A DNA stretch of 64,000 bases, from assembly GCA_963755375.1 (NCBI GenBank), contig CAVWKG010000016.1, positions 1,674,001-1,738,000 of the forward strand. Direction: 5' to 3'. Source of the DNA: Bog-473 sp963755375. Its GTDB lineage: Bacteria > Actinomycetota > Acidimicrobiia > Acidimicrobiales > RAAP-2. The notes beneath the pieces were generated by a model, which saw nothing but the letters and a program-made list of their open reading frames with translations, had not been told where the DNA came from and searched no databases. This document shows positions 51,058 to 59,510 of this stretch, piece by piece. The translations under genes were made by a program, and so were the position numbers. Positions within the stretch are counted from its first letter, which is position 1. Each line of letters starts with the position of its first letter.

Positions 51058-51918
51058 TCACAGTCCGTCCCAGGCGACTCCCCGAGCGCCCAGCACACCG
51101 CACAACGTGGTGGGCACGTCCGAGATGATCCCGTCCACCCCCAGGCCGAGCAGGCGCTCCATGGACGCGGCTTCGTTAACCGTCCACACATGGACCGCTT
51201 TGCCGCCCCGGTGGGCCGCGGCCACGAACGGCTCGTCGACGACCACCAGGTCACCCTGGCGTTCGGGCACCTGGTAGGCGACAGCCGGGCTGTCGGGAAC
51301 GTCCTCGCCGGCCTGGACCGCACGCCAGGCCTCGGCCGTGGCCATGGTGCCCGCCGAGGTGGGCACCGACGGGGCGAACCGGCGGAAGGCGTCCGTGGCG
51401 GGATCGAGGAACGAGGCCACGATCACGTCATCAGTGCGGCCGAACTCGGCCAGGAGGCGCGCTAGGGACTCCTCGTAGGGGGCGACCACCGGTGCCGTCT
51501 GCTTGATGTCGAGGTTCAGCACCACTCCGGGGAACTGCTCGAGGACCTCGCGCAGGGTGGCGATCCCGAACGACCGGTCGGCCGGCGCCCGGCCGCGGAA
51601 CGGGTAGTCGGCGCCGGGTCGCCCCGGCGTGACATCGGCCCCGGGGATCCACCAGTACGAGAAGTCCATCTCCCGGAGCTGTACCAGCGTGAACGACGCA
51701 ATGGTGCCCCGCCCGGCCGTGGTGCGATCGACCGTGGCGTCATGGCACACCACCAGCTCGCCGTCAGCCGTCGCGTGGACGTCGAGCTCAACCCCCTTCG
51801 CGCCCGCCTCGAGCGCGTGCGCGATGGCGTGCAGGGTCGACGAGGGCGCCTCCCAGGCACCGCCCTGATGCGCGTAGGCGATTACTCTGCGCTCGAGCCA
51901 CGTCGACGCTTCGCCCAT
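51058..51918 (-). CDS. Glycerophosphodiester phosphodiesterase
   Basis: Hydrolyses glycerophosphodiesters to glycerol-3-phosphate and an alcohol. 286 residues from ATG 51918, which has a TACGGT box 7 nt upstream. It contains VIAYAHQGGAWEAPSST (catalytic His), GVELDVHATADGELVVCHDATVDRTT (Glu, Asp, His), LDIKQTAPVV, and VHVWTVNEAASMERLLGLGVDGIISDVPT. No signal peptide, so probably cytoplasmic. Confidence 0.92.
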   Translation of the reverse strand: MGEASTWLERRVIAYAHQGGAWEAPSSTLHAIAHALEAGAKGVELDVHATADGELVVCHDATVDRTTAGRGTIASFTLVQLREMDFSYWWIPGADVTPGRPGADYPFRGRAPADRSFGIATLREVLEQFPGVVLNLDIKQTAPVVAPYEESLARLLAEFGRTDDVIVASFLDPATDAFRRFAPSVPTSAGTMATAEAWRAVQAGEDVPDSPAVAYQVPERQGDLVVVDEPFVAAAHRGGKAVHVWTVNEAASMERLLGLGVDGIISDVPTTLCGVLGARGVAWDGL

Positions 51919-51925
51919 CAGCCCG

Positions 51926-51931
51926 ACCGTA
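51926..51931 (-). promoter_or_regulatory. Leaderless -10 box of the GDPD gene
   Basis: TACGGT on the minus strand, 7 nt upstream of ATG 51918, no Shine-Dalgarno. Confidence 0.45.
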
Positions 51932-51993
51932 ACAGTCGTCACCCTGCGGGACGCCGGCCCGGAGGGCGAAGCCGGGGTCCGGCGTGGCGGGCC

Positions 51994-51999
51994 TATCCT
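51994..51999 (+). promoter_or_regulatory. -10 box of the hypothetical-SCO1-COG4315 operon
   Basis: TATCCT lies 8 nt upstream of the GTG at 52008 and no Shine-Dalgarno is seen, supporting a leaderless transcript. Confidence 0.45.
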
Positions 52000-52007
52000 C
52001 GTGCAGC

Positions 52008-52619
52008 GTGCTCGATCATCTCCTCGTCGATCTCATCGGTACCATCCGCGCCTCGTTCGACCGGGCCCTGCTCCAGCGCCAGGCCGTCGAGGAGCGTTTC
52101 CAGGTCGACGTCTTCCTGGGCGACGTGTCCTGGGAGACCTCCTACAGCCTGCCCGGAGAGGAGCAACCTCCGCGGGTGCGGGCCGATGTCTCGGTGGACT
52201 GGCCCACCTGGAGCCAGACCTCCTACCGCAGCTGGTCGATCGGCGAGCCGCCCGACGAGCTCCCCGAGGTCGTGATCGAGGTGGCGCTGCGCGTGCAGCG
52301 CATGGCTGAGGCGCCGGACACGGAGAAGGTCATGGCAGCGCTGCCCGCCACCGGGCCCCTGGGCGAGCCGTCGGATCTGGTTCGCACGGCCACCACGATC
52401 GAACAGGTGCGCACGGAGGCGGACGAGGCTGACGGCGGCATGCGCTGGGCCGCCGAGGCCACGTACGAGGGCTCCCTGCGGTTCAGCGAGCACCAGCTGG
52501 AAGAGCCGGTCGTCCTCGTCCCCGTCTTCGACGACCTCACGCGCTGGATCGCCTCGACGCTCATCTCACTGGCCGACCTGCCCTTCACGTTCCTGCCCCC
52601 CGGGGAGGACGACGCCTGA
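52008..52619 (+). CDS. Conserved hypothetical protein (203 aa)
   Basis: Unrecognised soluble protein starting at GTG 52008. It opens with a hydrophobic-amphipathic helix (LDHLLVDLIGTIRASFDRALL), then alternating strands rich in acidic residues (FQVDVFLGDVSWETSYSLPGE, VRADVSVDWPTWSQTSY) and ends VFDDLTRWIASTLISLADLPFTFLPPGED. No signal, membrane helix or catalytic motif is apparent. Its stop overlaps the CTG start of the SCO1 lipoprotein, so the two are probably co-translated, and it may assist copper or redox chemistry; that is speculation. Confidence 0.7.
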   Translation: MLDHLLVDLIGTIRASFDRALLQRQAVEERFQVDVFLGDVSWETSYSLPGEEQPPRVRADVSVDWPTWSQTSYRSWSIGEPPDELPEVVIEVALRVQRMAEAPDTEKVMAALPATGPLGEPSDLVRTATTIEQVRTEADEADGGMRWAAEATYEGSLRFSEHQLEEPVVLVPVFDDLTRWIASTLISLADLPFTFLPPGEDDA

Positions 52620-53368
52620 CCCGTATCGCTCCGCGTCGAGGCCCTGTCACCGTCCTCGCCCTCGGCCTGCTGCTCGCCGCCTGTGGTTCGTCCGCGCCCG
52701 GCGCGCCGCCGCCGAACCAGGGCCTGCTGCTCGACCGGCCTACGCCCCAGACGGTGCCGTTGGTCAACCAGCAGGGACAGCCGGTGTCGCTCGCCTCGCT
52801 ACGGGGCAAGGTCGTGGTCCTGGCACCCTTTCTGTCCCTCTGCCAGGACGAGTGCCCGCTGGTGACCGGCGCATTCATCTCGTTGCAGCGCGACCTGCGC
52901 GCCGCGGGCCAGGCCGACCGCGTCGTCTTCGTCGAGGCCACCGTCGACCCCGGTCGCGACACGGTGGCCCGCCTTGCCGCCTACCAGAAGGACTTCGGAG
53001 CCGACTGGGACCTGTGGACCGGCACGCCGGCCAACATCGCCACGTTCTGGAAACCGTTCGGCGTGGCGTATCAGACCGTGCCCGAGGAGCAGCCGCCCAA
53101 GACGGACTGGTACACCGGTAAGCCGCTGACCTACGACGTCGTGCACACCGACGGCTACATCCTGATCGACGCCGTAGGCCGCGAGCGCTTCCTCGACGCC
53201 ACCGCGCCGAATCAGAAGGGTGCGCTCGACCCGAAGCTGCGCGCGCTGCTCGACGGCGGCGGCCTGCACGACCTGCAGAACCCACAGGCCCCCGACTGGA
53301 CCACGGCCGACGCCCTGGCCGCCATCAGCTGGCTGCTGGGCACCAACGTCCCCGTGTCGAGCCCGTGA
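52616..53368 (+). CDS. SCO1/SenC-type lipoprotein, apparently CTG-initiated
   Basis: Thioredoxin-fold copper/redox protein of 250 residues. Read from CTG 52616 it has a perfect lipoprotein signal (VLALGLLLAACGSS, lipid Cys at about 23), then PLVNQQGQPVSLASLRGKVVVLAPF, the CxxxCP copper site (C76, C80), and His at about 177 in VVHTDGYILID. No ATG, GTG or TTG precedes the signal sequence in frame; the first GTG, 52754, would remove it. GGGGAGGA lies 6 nt upstream of the CTG, which overlaps the previous stop (CTGA). It probably delivers copper to cytochrome oxidase or reduces thiols outside the cell. Confidence 0.87.
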   Translation: MTRIAPRRGPVTVLALGLLLAACGSSAPGAPPPNQGLLLDRPTPQTVPLVNQQGQPVSLASLRGKVVVLAPFLSLCQDECPLVTGAFISLQRDLRAAGQADRVVFVEATVDPGRDTVARLAAYQKDFGADWDLWTGTPANIATFWKPFGVAYQTVPEEQPPKTDWYTGKPLTYDVVHTDGYILIDAVGRERFLDATAPNQKGALDPKLRALLDGGGLHDLQNPQAPDWTTADALAAISWLLGTNVPVSSP

Positions 53369-53889
53369 CGCCGAGCGTGCCGCACCGCGCCGCACTCGTC
53401 GTTCCCGCCGCCCTGGTCGTCGTCGCCCTCCTGTGCTGCGCCTGCGGGGGCGCCGGCGTCACGACGCTGTCGGCCCCGCCCACCACCGACACGGCACTCA
53501 CGCTGACCTTGCAGCACTCCCCGGTCGGGCCCATCGTGGCCACCGGTGGCGGCGACACGCTGTACGACTTCGCCCCGGACACCGCGACGCACAGCGCCTG
53601 CCTCAACGACGGCTGCGTGTTGCAGTGGCCGCCGCTGATCACCAGCGGGTCGGTGCGCCTCGGCAAGGGGCTCGATCGCGCCCTGGTGGGCACGCTCCGC
53701 CGGCCCGACGGCTCGACCCAGCTCTCCTACGGGGGCCACCCGCTCTATCTATACAACCTCGACGTGTCACCCGGTGTCGTCATGGGACAGGCCATCGACC
53801 AGGACGGCGGCCTCTGGTACGTGATCAACGCCAAGGGCCAGCAGGTCACGACGACCTTCAGCGTCACCCCTGCGAACGGCAACGGCTGA
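53365..53889 (+). CDS. COG4315-type secreted-repeat lipoprotein
   Basis: Lipoprotein of 174 residues: signal VVPAALVVVALLCCACGG, then two copies of the Lipoprotein_15/COG4315 repeat (GGDTLYDFAPDTATHSACLNDGCVLQWPPLIT; then TLRRPDGSTQLSYGGHPLYLYNLDVSPGVVMGQAI). The paired Cys of SACLNDGC are conserved. GTG start overlaps the SCO1 stop (GTGA). The family often sits beside redox or copper genes; role unknown. Confidence 0.87.
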   Translation: MTPSVPHRAALVVPAALVVVALLCCACGGAGVTTLSAPPTTDTALTLTLQHSPVGPIVATGGGDTLYDFAPDTATHSACLNDGCVLQWPPLITSGSVRLGKGLDRALVGTLRRPDGSTQLSYGGHPLYLYNLDVSPGVVMGQAIDQDGGLWYVINAKGQQVTTTFSVTPANGNG

Positions 53890-53898
53890 ACGGCGCGC

Positions 53899-54984
53899 TC
53901 AGGTGCTGAAGCGGAACTCCACCACGTCGCCGTCGCGCATGACGTAGTCCTTGCCCTCCATCCGTGCCCGCCCCGCTGTGCGGGCGGCGGCGACCGAGCC
54001 GGCCTCCAGCAAATCCTCGAAGCTGATCACCTCCGCCTTGATGAACCCACGCTCGAAGTCGGTGTGGATGACCCCGGCCGCTTTGGGTGCGGTGTCACCG
54101 ATGTGAATGGTCCACGCCCGCGCCTCCTTCGGCCCGGCCGTCAGGAACGTCCGCAGACCCAGCGTCGCGAAACCCACGTGGACCAGCTGCTCGAGCCCCG
54201 ACTCCTCCTGGCCGTAGCTGCGCAACAGTTCCGCCGCGTCGGCGGCGTCGAGGTCGGCCACCTCCGCCTCGATCTGCGCGCACAGCACGACCGCCTGGGC
54301 CGGGCGGACAGCGTCGCCCAGGCCGGCAGCCAATCCGGCGTCCCCCAGCGCGCCCTCGTCGACGTTGAAGACGTAGATGAACGGCTTGGCTGTCAACAGG
54401 TGCAGGTCGCGCAGCAGTGCGGTGTCCACTTCGCCTTCGGACGCAGCCTCTGTGATAGTGCGGCCCGCACCGAGAATGCCTGCGGCAGCGGCGACCGCCT
54501 CGACCGTCGGCTTGAGGGCCGGGTCGCCTTTCGCCTCGCGCGCCAGCCGCGGCAGGCGCTGCTCGACCGTCTGGAGGTCGGCCAGAACCAGTTCGGTGTT
54601 GACCGTCTCGATGTCGCTCGCCGGGTCTACCCGCGCATCGACATGGACCACGTCGTCGTCGTGGAAGGCCCGTACCACCTGGCAGATGGCGTCGGTCTCG
54701 CGGATGGCCGCCAGGAACTGGTTGCCCAAACCCTCCCCCGTGGACGCGCCGCGCACGAGGCCCGCGATGTCCACGAACGTCACCGTTGCCGGGACCACCG
54801 GCGCCCCGTCGTAGAGATCGGCCAATTGTGCCAAGCGCGGATCGGGCACGGCCACCACACCGACGTTGGGCTCAATGGTGGCGAAGGGGTAGTTGGCCGC
54901 GAGCACCTTGTTGTTGGTCAGCGCGTTGAACAGCGTGGACTTGCCCACGTTGGGCAGCCCGACGATGCCGATCGAAAGGCTCAC
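53899..54984 (-). CDS. ychF: Redox-responsive ATPase/GTPase YchF (OLA1 type)
   Basis: 361 residues. G1 GLPNVGKSTLFNALT, switch block YPFATIEPNVGVV, G3 FVDIAGLVRGASTGEGLGNQFLAAIRETDAI, and the NVDE (NxxE) nucleotide specificity motif at PFIYVFNVDEG that makes YchF prefer ATP. The C-terminal TGS-like domain ends RTAGRARMEGKDYVMRDGDVVEFRF. GTG start, 12 nt after the PfkB gene. Confidence 0.97.
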   Translation of the reverse strand: MSLSIGIVGLPNVGKSTLFNALTNNKVLAANYPFATIEPNVGVVAVPDPRLAQLADLYDGAPVVPATVTFVDIAGLVRGASTGEGLGNQFLAAIRETDAICQVVRAFHDDDVVHVDARVDPASDIETVNTELVLADLQTVEQRLPRLAREAKGDPALKPTVEAVAAAAGILGAGRTITEAASEGEVDTALLRDLHLLTAKPFIYVFNVDEGALGDAGLAAGLGDAVRPAQAVVLCAQIEAEVADLDAADAAELLRSYGQEESGLEQLVHVGFATLGLRTFLTAGPKEARAWTIHIGDTAPKAAGVIHTDFERGFIKAEVISFEDLLEAGSVAAARTAGRARMEGKDYVMRDGDVVEFRFST

Positions 54985-54996
54985 GCCGACAGCCGG

Positions 54997-56043
54997 CTAG
55001 CCCGGGAGAAGGCCGGCACCCGCGGCCAACGTCTTGAGGTCGGCTTCGGGTCGGGCGCCCGTGTGCGAGATCACCTCGGCGGCACACAGCGCGCCGAGCC
55101 TGGTGCTCTCGACGGGGCCCATGCCGTGAGTCAGCCCGAAGAGGAGCCCCGCGGCGAACAGGTCTCCCGCACCGGTCGTGTCGACGACCTGCCCCACGGC
55201 GGCGGCCGGGACCACTTCGGGCCCACGGGCCGTCAGGACGGTGGCGCCCAGCGCGCCACGGGTCATGACCACCAGGAGCCCGGTCTCCTCCGCCGCCTCC
55301 AGCGCGTCCTCGTACGAGGACGCGGCGAAGAGCATGGTGAGCTCTTCCTCGTTGCCGAGCAGGATGTCGACGTCGTCGAGCAACAGGTCGAGGAACTCTC
55401 GCTGGTGCCGTGTCACGCAGAACGGGTCCGACAACGAGAGCGCCACCGAGCCCTCCGCGGCGTGAGCCGTCGCCGCGGCGTGGCGCATGGCCTCTTTGGC
55501 CGCCGGCACGTCCCACAGATAGCCCTCGAGCAGCACGATTGAGGCACGGGCGACGAAGGAGGTCGAGACGCCCTCGGGCGACAGCGTCGAGGCCGCTCCC
55601 AGATAAGTCCCCATGGTGCGGTCGGCGTCCTCGGTGATGAGCACCACGCAGCGACCGGTGCCGAGCCCGTCCCCGGCGGCCGACTCGCTCAGGTGCGGCT
55701 CGAACTCCACGCCGGCTGCCCGCAGGTTCTCGGTGTAGGTCCGCCCCACCTCGTCGTCGGCGACAGCCCCTACGAAACCGGCGGTGCCGCCGAGCACGGC
55801 GATCCCGGCGGTCGTGTTGGCCACCGAGCCCCCCGAGACGTAGCGGGGCGCCCCCATGAACTCCTGCACGGCGTTGGCCGTCACCAGGTCGATGAGCGTC
55901 ATCGACCCTTTTTCCAGGCCGACCTGGGAGAGTTGTTCGTCGGTCGCCCGCTCAATGACGTCGAGCAGCGGCGAACCGATGGCCACCACGTCGAGATCGT
56001 GGCCGTCGGCGTCGTTGGCGGGCAGGGCTTCCTCAGTGGGCAC
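54997..56043 (-). CDS. PfkB-family carbohydrate/nucleoside kinase (adenosine-kinase-like)
   Basis: 348 residues. It has the N-terminal VVAIGSPLLDVIERA, the PfkB signature 1 region (YVSGGSVANTTAGIAVLGG), and signature 2 DTTGAGDLFAAGLLFGLTHG with the catalytic Asp. NEEE in ILLGNEEELTML is the usual metal motif. The SPLLD and long N-terminal lid are shared with adenosine kinase-like members, but ribo- or fructokinase activity cannot be excluded. GTG at 56043 has a TAGGTT box 8 nt upstream. Confidence 0.88.
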   Translation of the reverse strand: MPTEEALPANDADGHDLDVVAIGSPLLDVIERATDEQLSQVGLEKGSMTLIDLVTANAVQEFMGAPRYVSGGSVANTTAGIAVLGGTAGFVGAVADDEVGRTYTENLRAAGVEFEPHLSESAAGDGLGTGRCVVLITEDADRTMGTYLGAASTLSPEGVSTSFVARASIVLLEGYLWDVPAAKEAMRHAAATAHAAEGSVALSLSDPFCVTRHQREFLDLLLDDVDILLGNEEELTMLFAASSYEDALEAAEETGLLVVMTRGALGATVLTARGPEVVPAAAVGQVVDTTGAGDLFAAGLLFGLTHGMGPVESTRLGALCAAEVISHTGARPEADLKTLAAGAGLLPG

Positions 56044-56051
56044 GGAGCGAG

Positions 56052-56057
56052 AACCTA
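56052..56057 (-). promoter_or_regulatory. Leaderless -10 box of the PfkB-ychF operon
   Basis: TAGGTT on the minus strand, 8 nt from GTG 56043. Its first three bases form one end of the 22-bp palindrome. Confidence 0.5.
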
Positions 56058-56076
56058 CCCGCGGCGCCGCGGGTAG
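56055..56076. promoter_or_regulatory. Perfect 22-bp palindrome between divergent promoters
   Basis: CTACCCGCGGC is followed immediately by its exact reverse complement GCCGCGGGTAG. Each end carries the TAG that begins a -10 box: TAGGTT leftward for the PfkB kinase, TAGCCT rightward for aminopeptidase N. A dimeric regulator bound here would cover both promoters. Confidence 0.75.
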
Positions 56077-56079
56077 CCT
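56074..56079 (+). promoter_or_regulatory. Leaderless -10 box of aminopeptidase N
   Basis: TAGCCT lies 6 nt upstream of ATG 56086, no Shine-Dalgarno. It overlaps the right end of the palindrome. Confidence 0.55.
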
Positions 56080-56085
56080 GCACGG

Positions 56086-58695
56086 ATGCCTTCAGCTCCC
56101 ACGTCAGCCATCGCGTCCGGCGCGGAGCCGTTTCGCTTGCCCCGGACGATCGAACCGGAGATCTACCACATCGAGCTCGAGCCGGATGTGGCGTCCGCCA
56201 CTTTCTCGGGCAACGTGAGGATCGACGCCGTCGTCCACGAGACGGCCGACAAGATCGTGCTCAACGCGGTCGAGCTGGCGATCAGCGACGTCGAGGTCCT
56301 GACCGCCGACGGGATCACCGTGTTGTGCAGCGTGAGCTTCAACGACGAGCTCGAGCAGGTCACATTTCATCCGGCGGACCTGCTTCCCCCCGGGCCCTGC
56401 ACCATCAGCTGCCGGTTCAGCGGCACCCTCAACGACAAGCTCCGCGGTTTCTACCGGTCCACCTACACGAGTCCGGACGGCGAGACCCAGACCATGGCCA
56501 CCACCCAGTTCGAATCGGTGGATGCACGGAGATCCTTCCCCTGCTTCGACGAACCGGACCGCAAGGCCGTATTCGAGATCACCCTCATCGTGGAACCCGA
56601 CGTCGACGCAATCTCGAACTCACCCGTCGTCGCGATCGACCAGGTCGGCCGCAAGCAGCGCATCCGGTTCTCACCCACCATGAAGATGTCGACCTACCTG
56701 GTGGCTTTCGTCATAGGCAGGCTCGAGACGAGCGACACGGTCGACGTCGACGGCGTACCCCTCCGGGTGGTGTGCACCCCGGGGAAGCTCGCCCTGGCCG
56801 AATTCGCACTGGAAGTCGGCGCGTTCGCGCTGCGCTTCTTCACTGACTACTTCAACATCCCCTACCCCGGCGACAAGGTCGACCTCGTCGCCATCCCGGA
56901 CTTCGCCGCTGGGGCGATGGAGAACCTGGGCTGCATCACCTTCCGGGATACCGCCCTCCTGGTGGACCAGGCCGAGGCGGCCCGCGCCGAGCTGGAGCGC
57001 GTCGCCGACGTGATCTCGCACGAGCTCGCCCACATGTGGTTCGGCGACCTCGTGACCATGGGTTGGTGGGAGGGCATCTGGCTCAACGAGGCCTTTGCCA
57101 CGTTCATGGCAACGCTCTGCGTCGACGCCTTCCGCCCCTCGTGGGACCGATGGATCGGCTTCGCTCCGTCACGTGAGGCCGCCCTGTCCGTCGATGCCCT
57201 GCACCTGACCCGCCCGATCGAGTACCCGGTCGGTCCGCCCAAAGAGGCCGAAGGCATGTTCGACGTGCTGACCTACGAGAAGGGCTGTGGTGTCCTGCGC
57301 ATGCTCGAGCAGCACATCGGGGCCGACGTCTTCCGCGACGGGGTTCGGACGTACCTCAAGGCACACGCCTACGGGAACACCGTGACCAGCGATCTCTGGG
57401 ATGCGCTGGAGAACGCCAGCGGCGCGCCCGTGCGCGACGTGATGGACACGTTCATCCTGCAGGGCGGACACCCGCTCGTTTCGCTGCGTGGCGACGCGCT
57501 CAGCCAGCAACCCTTCGCGCTGGGACCGGTCCCCGCCGGTGCCATATCGTCCATCGGGAATGAGTGGCGCGTCCCCCTCGCGGTGCGGGCGCTGCCCGCC
57601 GACGGCGAGGCCGGCGCGCCGGTGCGCCATCTCGTCCTCGAAGGCGACCCCGAGCCGATCACCGAAGCCGGGCGCGGGCTCGCCGTGGTGAACGCCGGCG
57701 GCTGGGGCATGTTCCGGGTCGGCTACGAGAGCGCCCACCGGACGATGTTGGCCGAGCACCTTCCCGAGCTGAGCCCCCTGGAGCGCACCAATCTGCTGGC
57801 CGACACCTGGGCGACCACCCTCGCCGGTCACTCGACGCTCCGAGAGTTCCTGGTCCTGGCCGCGTGGCTCGGCGACGAGCCCGATCCCGTGGCCTGGTCC
57901 CCCGTCGGCGTGGCGCTGCTCCTCGTCAAGCGGATCGCACTGGCCGAGGACGAGGAGGCGCTCCACGCGGCGGTCGCCACGCTCATCGGGCCCACCCAAC
58001 GGCGACTGGGCTTCGACGCCCTCCCGGGCGAGAGCGACCGCACGCCGACGTTGCGGGCGCTCGCCATCAACCTGATGGGAACCGTGGGCGCCGACGCCGA
58101 GGTTCGGGCGGAGGCGGCGCGTCGCTTCGACGCCTCGCCCATCGGCGGCGGCGCCGGCGACCCGATCCCGCCCGACATCGAGTCAGCCACCCTGGCGGTC
58201 GTCTCGCAGCTCTTGCGGCCCGGCGACTACGACGCACTGCTGGAGCGCTACCGGACCGCGGCCACGCCCCAGGAAGAGATGCGCTCCCTCGGCGCACTCG
58301 CCGGGTTCCCCGACGTCGAGCTGTGCCTCCGCACCTTCGACCTGGCCATGACGGAGGTGCGGAGCCAGAACGGGTTCGCCGTCATCGGCGCCCTCCTGGC
58401 CAACCCCGTCGGCAACCAGGCCGTGTGGACGCGGCTAACCGAGCGCTGGGACGCAGTGCTCGACCGCTTCCCGAAGAACGCGCCACCCCGCATCATCGAG
58501 GCGATTCCCGCCCTGTGCGGCGACGCCGACTTCGCCGAGCGCGCCATCACGTACCTTGACTCCCATCCCCTGTCGTCTGGTCCCCGGCGGGTGGCCCAGT
58601 CGGTGGAGCGGCTCCGGATCAACCTCGGCTTTGCCGCTCGCGAGCGGGCCGGACTGGCCGACTCCCTGCGGGCAGCCGGCGCACCTCGCGCTTGA
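56086..58695 (+). CDS. pepN: M1-family aminopeptidase N
   Basis: Zinc aminopeptidase of 869 residues that trims N-terminal residues from peptides. GAMEN exopeptidase motif at about 276-280; zinc ligands H312 and H316 in HELAHMWFGDLVTM and E335 in NEAFATF; a Tyr in FDVLTYEKGCGVLRM is the likely transition-state residue. The C-terminal ERAP1-like helical domain is complete. No signal peptide, so intracellular. The stop overlaps the next ATG (TGATG). Confidence 0.96.
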   Translation: MPSAPTSAIASGAEPFRLPRTIEPEIYHIELEPDVASATFSGNVRIDAVVHETADKIVLNAVELAISDVEVLTADGITVLCSVSFNDELEQVTFHPADLLPPGPCTISCRFSGTLNDKLRGFYRSTYTSPDGETQTMATTQFESVDARRSFPCFDEPDRKAVFEITLIVEPDVDAISNSPVVAIDQVGRKQRIRFSPTMKMSTYLVAFVIGRLETSDTVDVDGVPLRVVCTPGKLALAEFALEVGAFALRFFTDYFNIPYPGDKVDLVAIPDFAAGAMENLGCITFRDTALLVDQAEAARAELERVADVISHELAHMWFGDLVTMGWWEGIWLNEAFATFMATLCVDAFRPSWDRWIGFAPSREAALSVDALHLTRPIEYPVGPPKEAEGMFDVLTYEKGCGVLRMLEQHIGADVFRDGVRTYLKAHAYGNTVTSDLWDALENASGAPVRDVMDTFILQGGHPLVSLRGDALSQQPFALGPVPAGAISSIGNEWRVPLAVRALPADGEAGAPVRHLVLEGDPEPITEAGRGLAVVNAGGWGMFRVGYESAHRTMLAEHLPELSPLERTNLLADTWATTLAGHSTLREFLVLAAWLGDEPDPVAWSPVGVALLLVKRIALAEDEEALHAAVATLIGPTQRRLGFDALPGESDRTPTLRALAINLMGTVGADAEVRAEAARRFDASPIGGGAGDPIPPDIESATLAVVSQLLRPGDYDALLERYRTAATPQEEMRSLGALAGFPDVELCLRTFDLAMTEVRSQNGFAVIGALLANPVGNQAVWTRLTERWDAVLDRFPKNAPPRIIEAIPALCGDADFAERAITYLDSHPLSSGPRRVAQSVERLRINLGFAARERAGLADSLRAAGAPRA

Positions 58696-59387
58696 TGAGC
58701 AAGGCGGTGTCCGCGCCTAGCGACCTGGCGTCGGCGCGCGTGCAGGAACTTTTCGAGATGGCGCGGGCGACTCGGGGCTTCATGCCCGACAACGAGGGAG
58801 AAGCGCTGTTCGCCGCCGCCCTGCGGGCCGGCGAGGCCGGGCTCGCGGCGGCATCACCCACCACGTTCGTCGAGATCGGGGCGTGGTGCGGGAAGTCGAC
58901 CGTGTACCTGGGTGCCGCTGCGGAGACCACGGGGGCGGCCCTGCTCTCCATCGACCATCACCGCGGCTCAGAAGAGAACCAGCCGGGATGGGAGTACCAC
59001 GAGCCCGATCTCGTCGACCCCGAGGTGGGCCGGATCGACACGCTGCCGCAATGGCGCCGCACCGTCACCAGAGCCGGTCTCGAGTCGTCCGTGGTGGGGA
59101 TCGTCGGTGACTCCCCCACCCTGGCGGCCCGATGGGACCGCCCGCTCGCGTTCTGCTTCATCGACGGTGGACACGGCGAGGATCCCGCCTGGGCCGACTT
59201 TCACGGCTGGGCTCCGCACGTGGCGCTCGGGGGCTGGCTGGCGATCCACGACGTGTTCCCCGACCCGGCCGACGGGGGGCGCCCGCCCTACGATCTGTAC
59301 CGTGGCGCGCTGGAATCGGGCGAGTTCACCGACGACGGCGCGTGCGGCAGCCTGCGCGTCCTCCGCCGTATCACGTCGCCGCGCTGA
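58695..59387 (+). CDS. Class I SAM methyltransferase (Methyltransf_24-like)
   Basis: 230 residues. It has TTFVEIGAWCGKSTVYLGAAAE (SAM loop), LLSIDHHRGSEENQPGWEYHEPDL, IVGDSPTLAARWDRPLAFCFIDGGHGEDPAWADFHGW and WLAIHDVFPDP. The IDGGHG motif is typical of this subgroup, which includes cephalosporin-hydroxylase-like and sugar O-methyltransferases. ATG 58695 overlaps the pepN stop by 1 nt. Substrate unknown. Confidence 0.85.
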   Translation: MSKAVSAPSDLASARVQELFEMARATRGFMPDNEGEALFAAALRAGEAGLAAASPTTFVEIGAWCGKSTVYLGAAAETTGAALLSIDHHRGSEENQPGWEYHEPDLVDPEVGRIDTLPQWRRTVTRAGLESSVVGIVGDSPTLAARWDRPLAFCFIDGGHGEDPAWADFHGWAPHVALGGWLAIHDVFPDPADGGRPPYDLYRGALESGEFTDDGACGSLRVLRRITSPR

Positions 59388-59510
59388 CGGACGAAGACCC
59401 TCGGGGCTGGTCGATCACACCGGCGAGACCGCCCCCCTGCCTCTGCCTCATCGCTTCCCGAACGCCTGCGGCGCTGGGACGCGACCCGGTGTCAGTGGGT
59501 CGGGCTCTGG

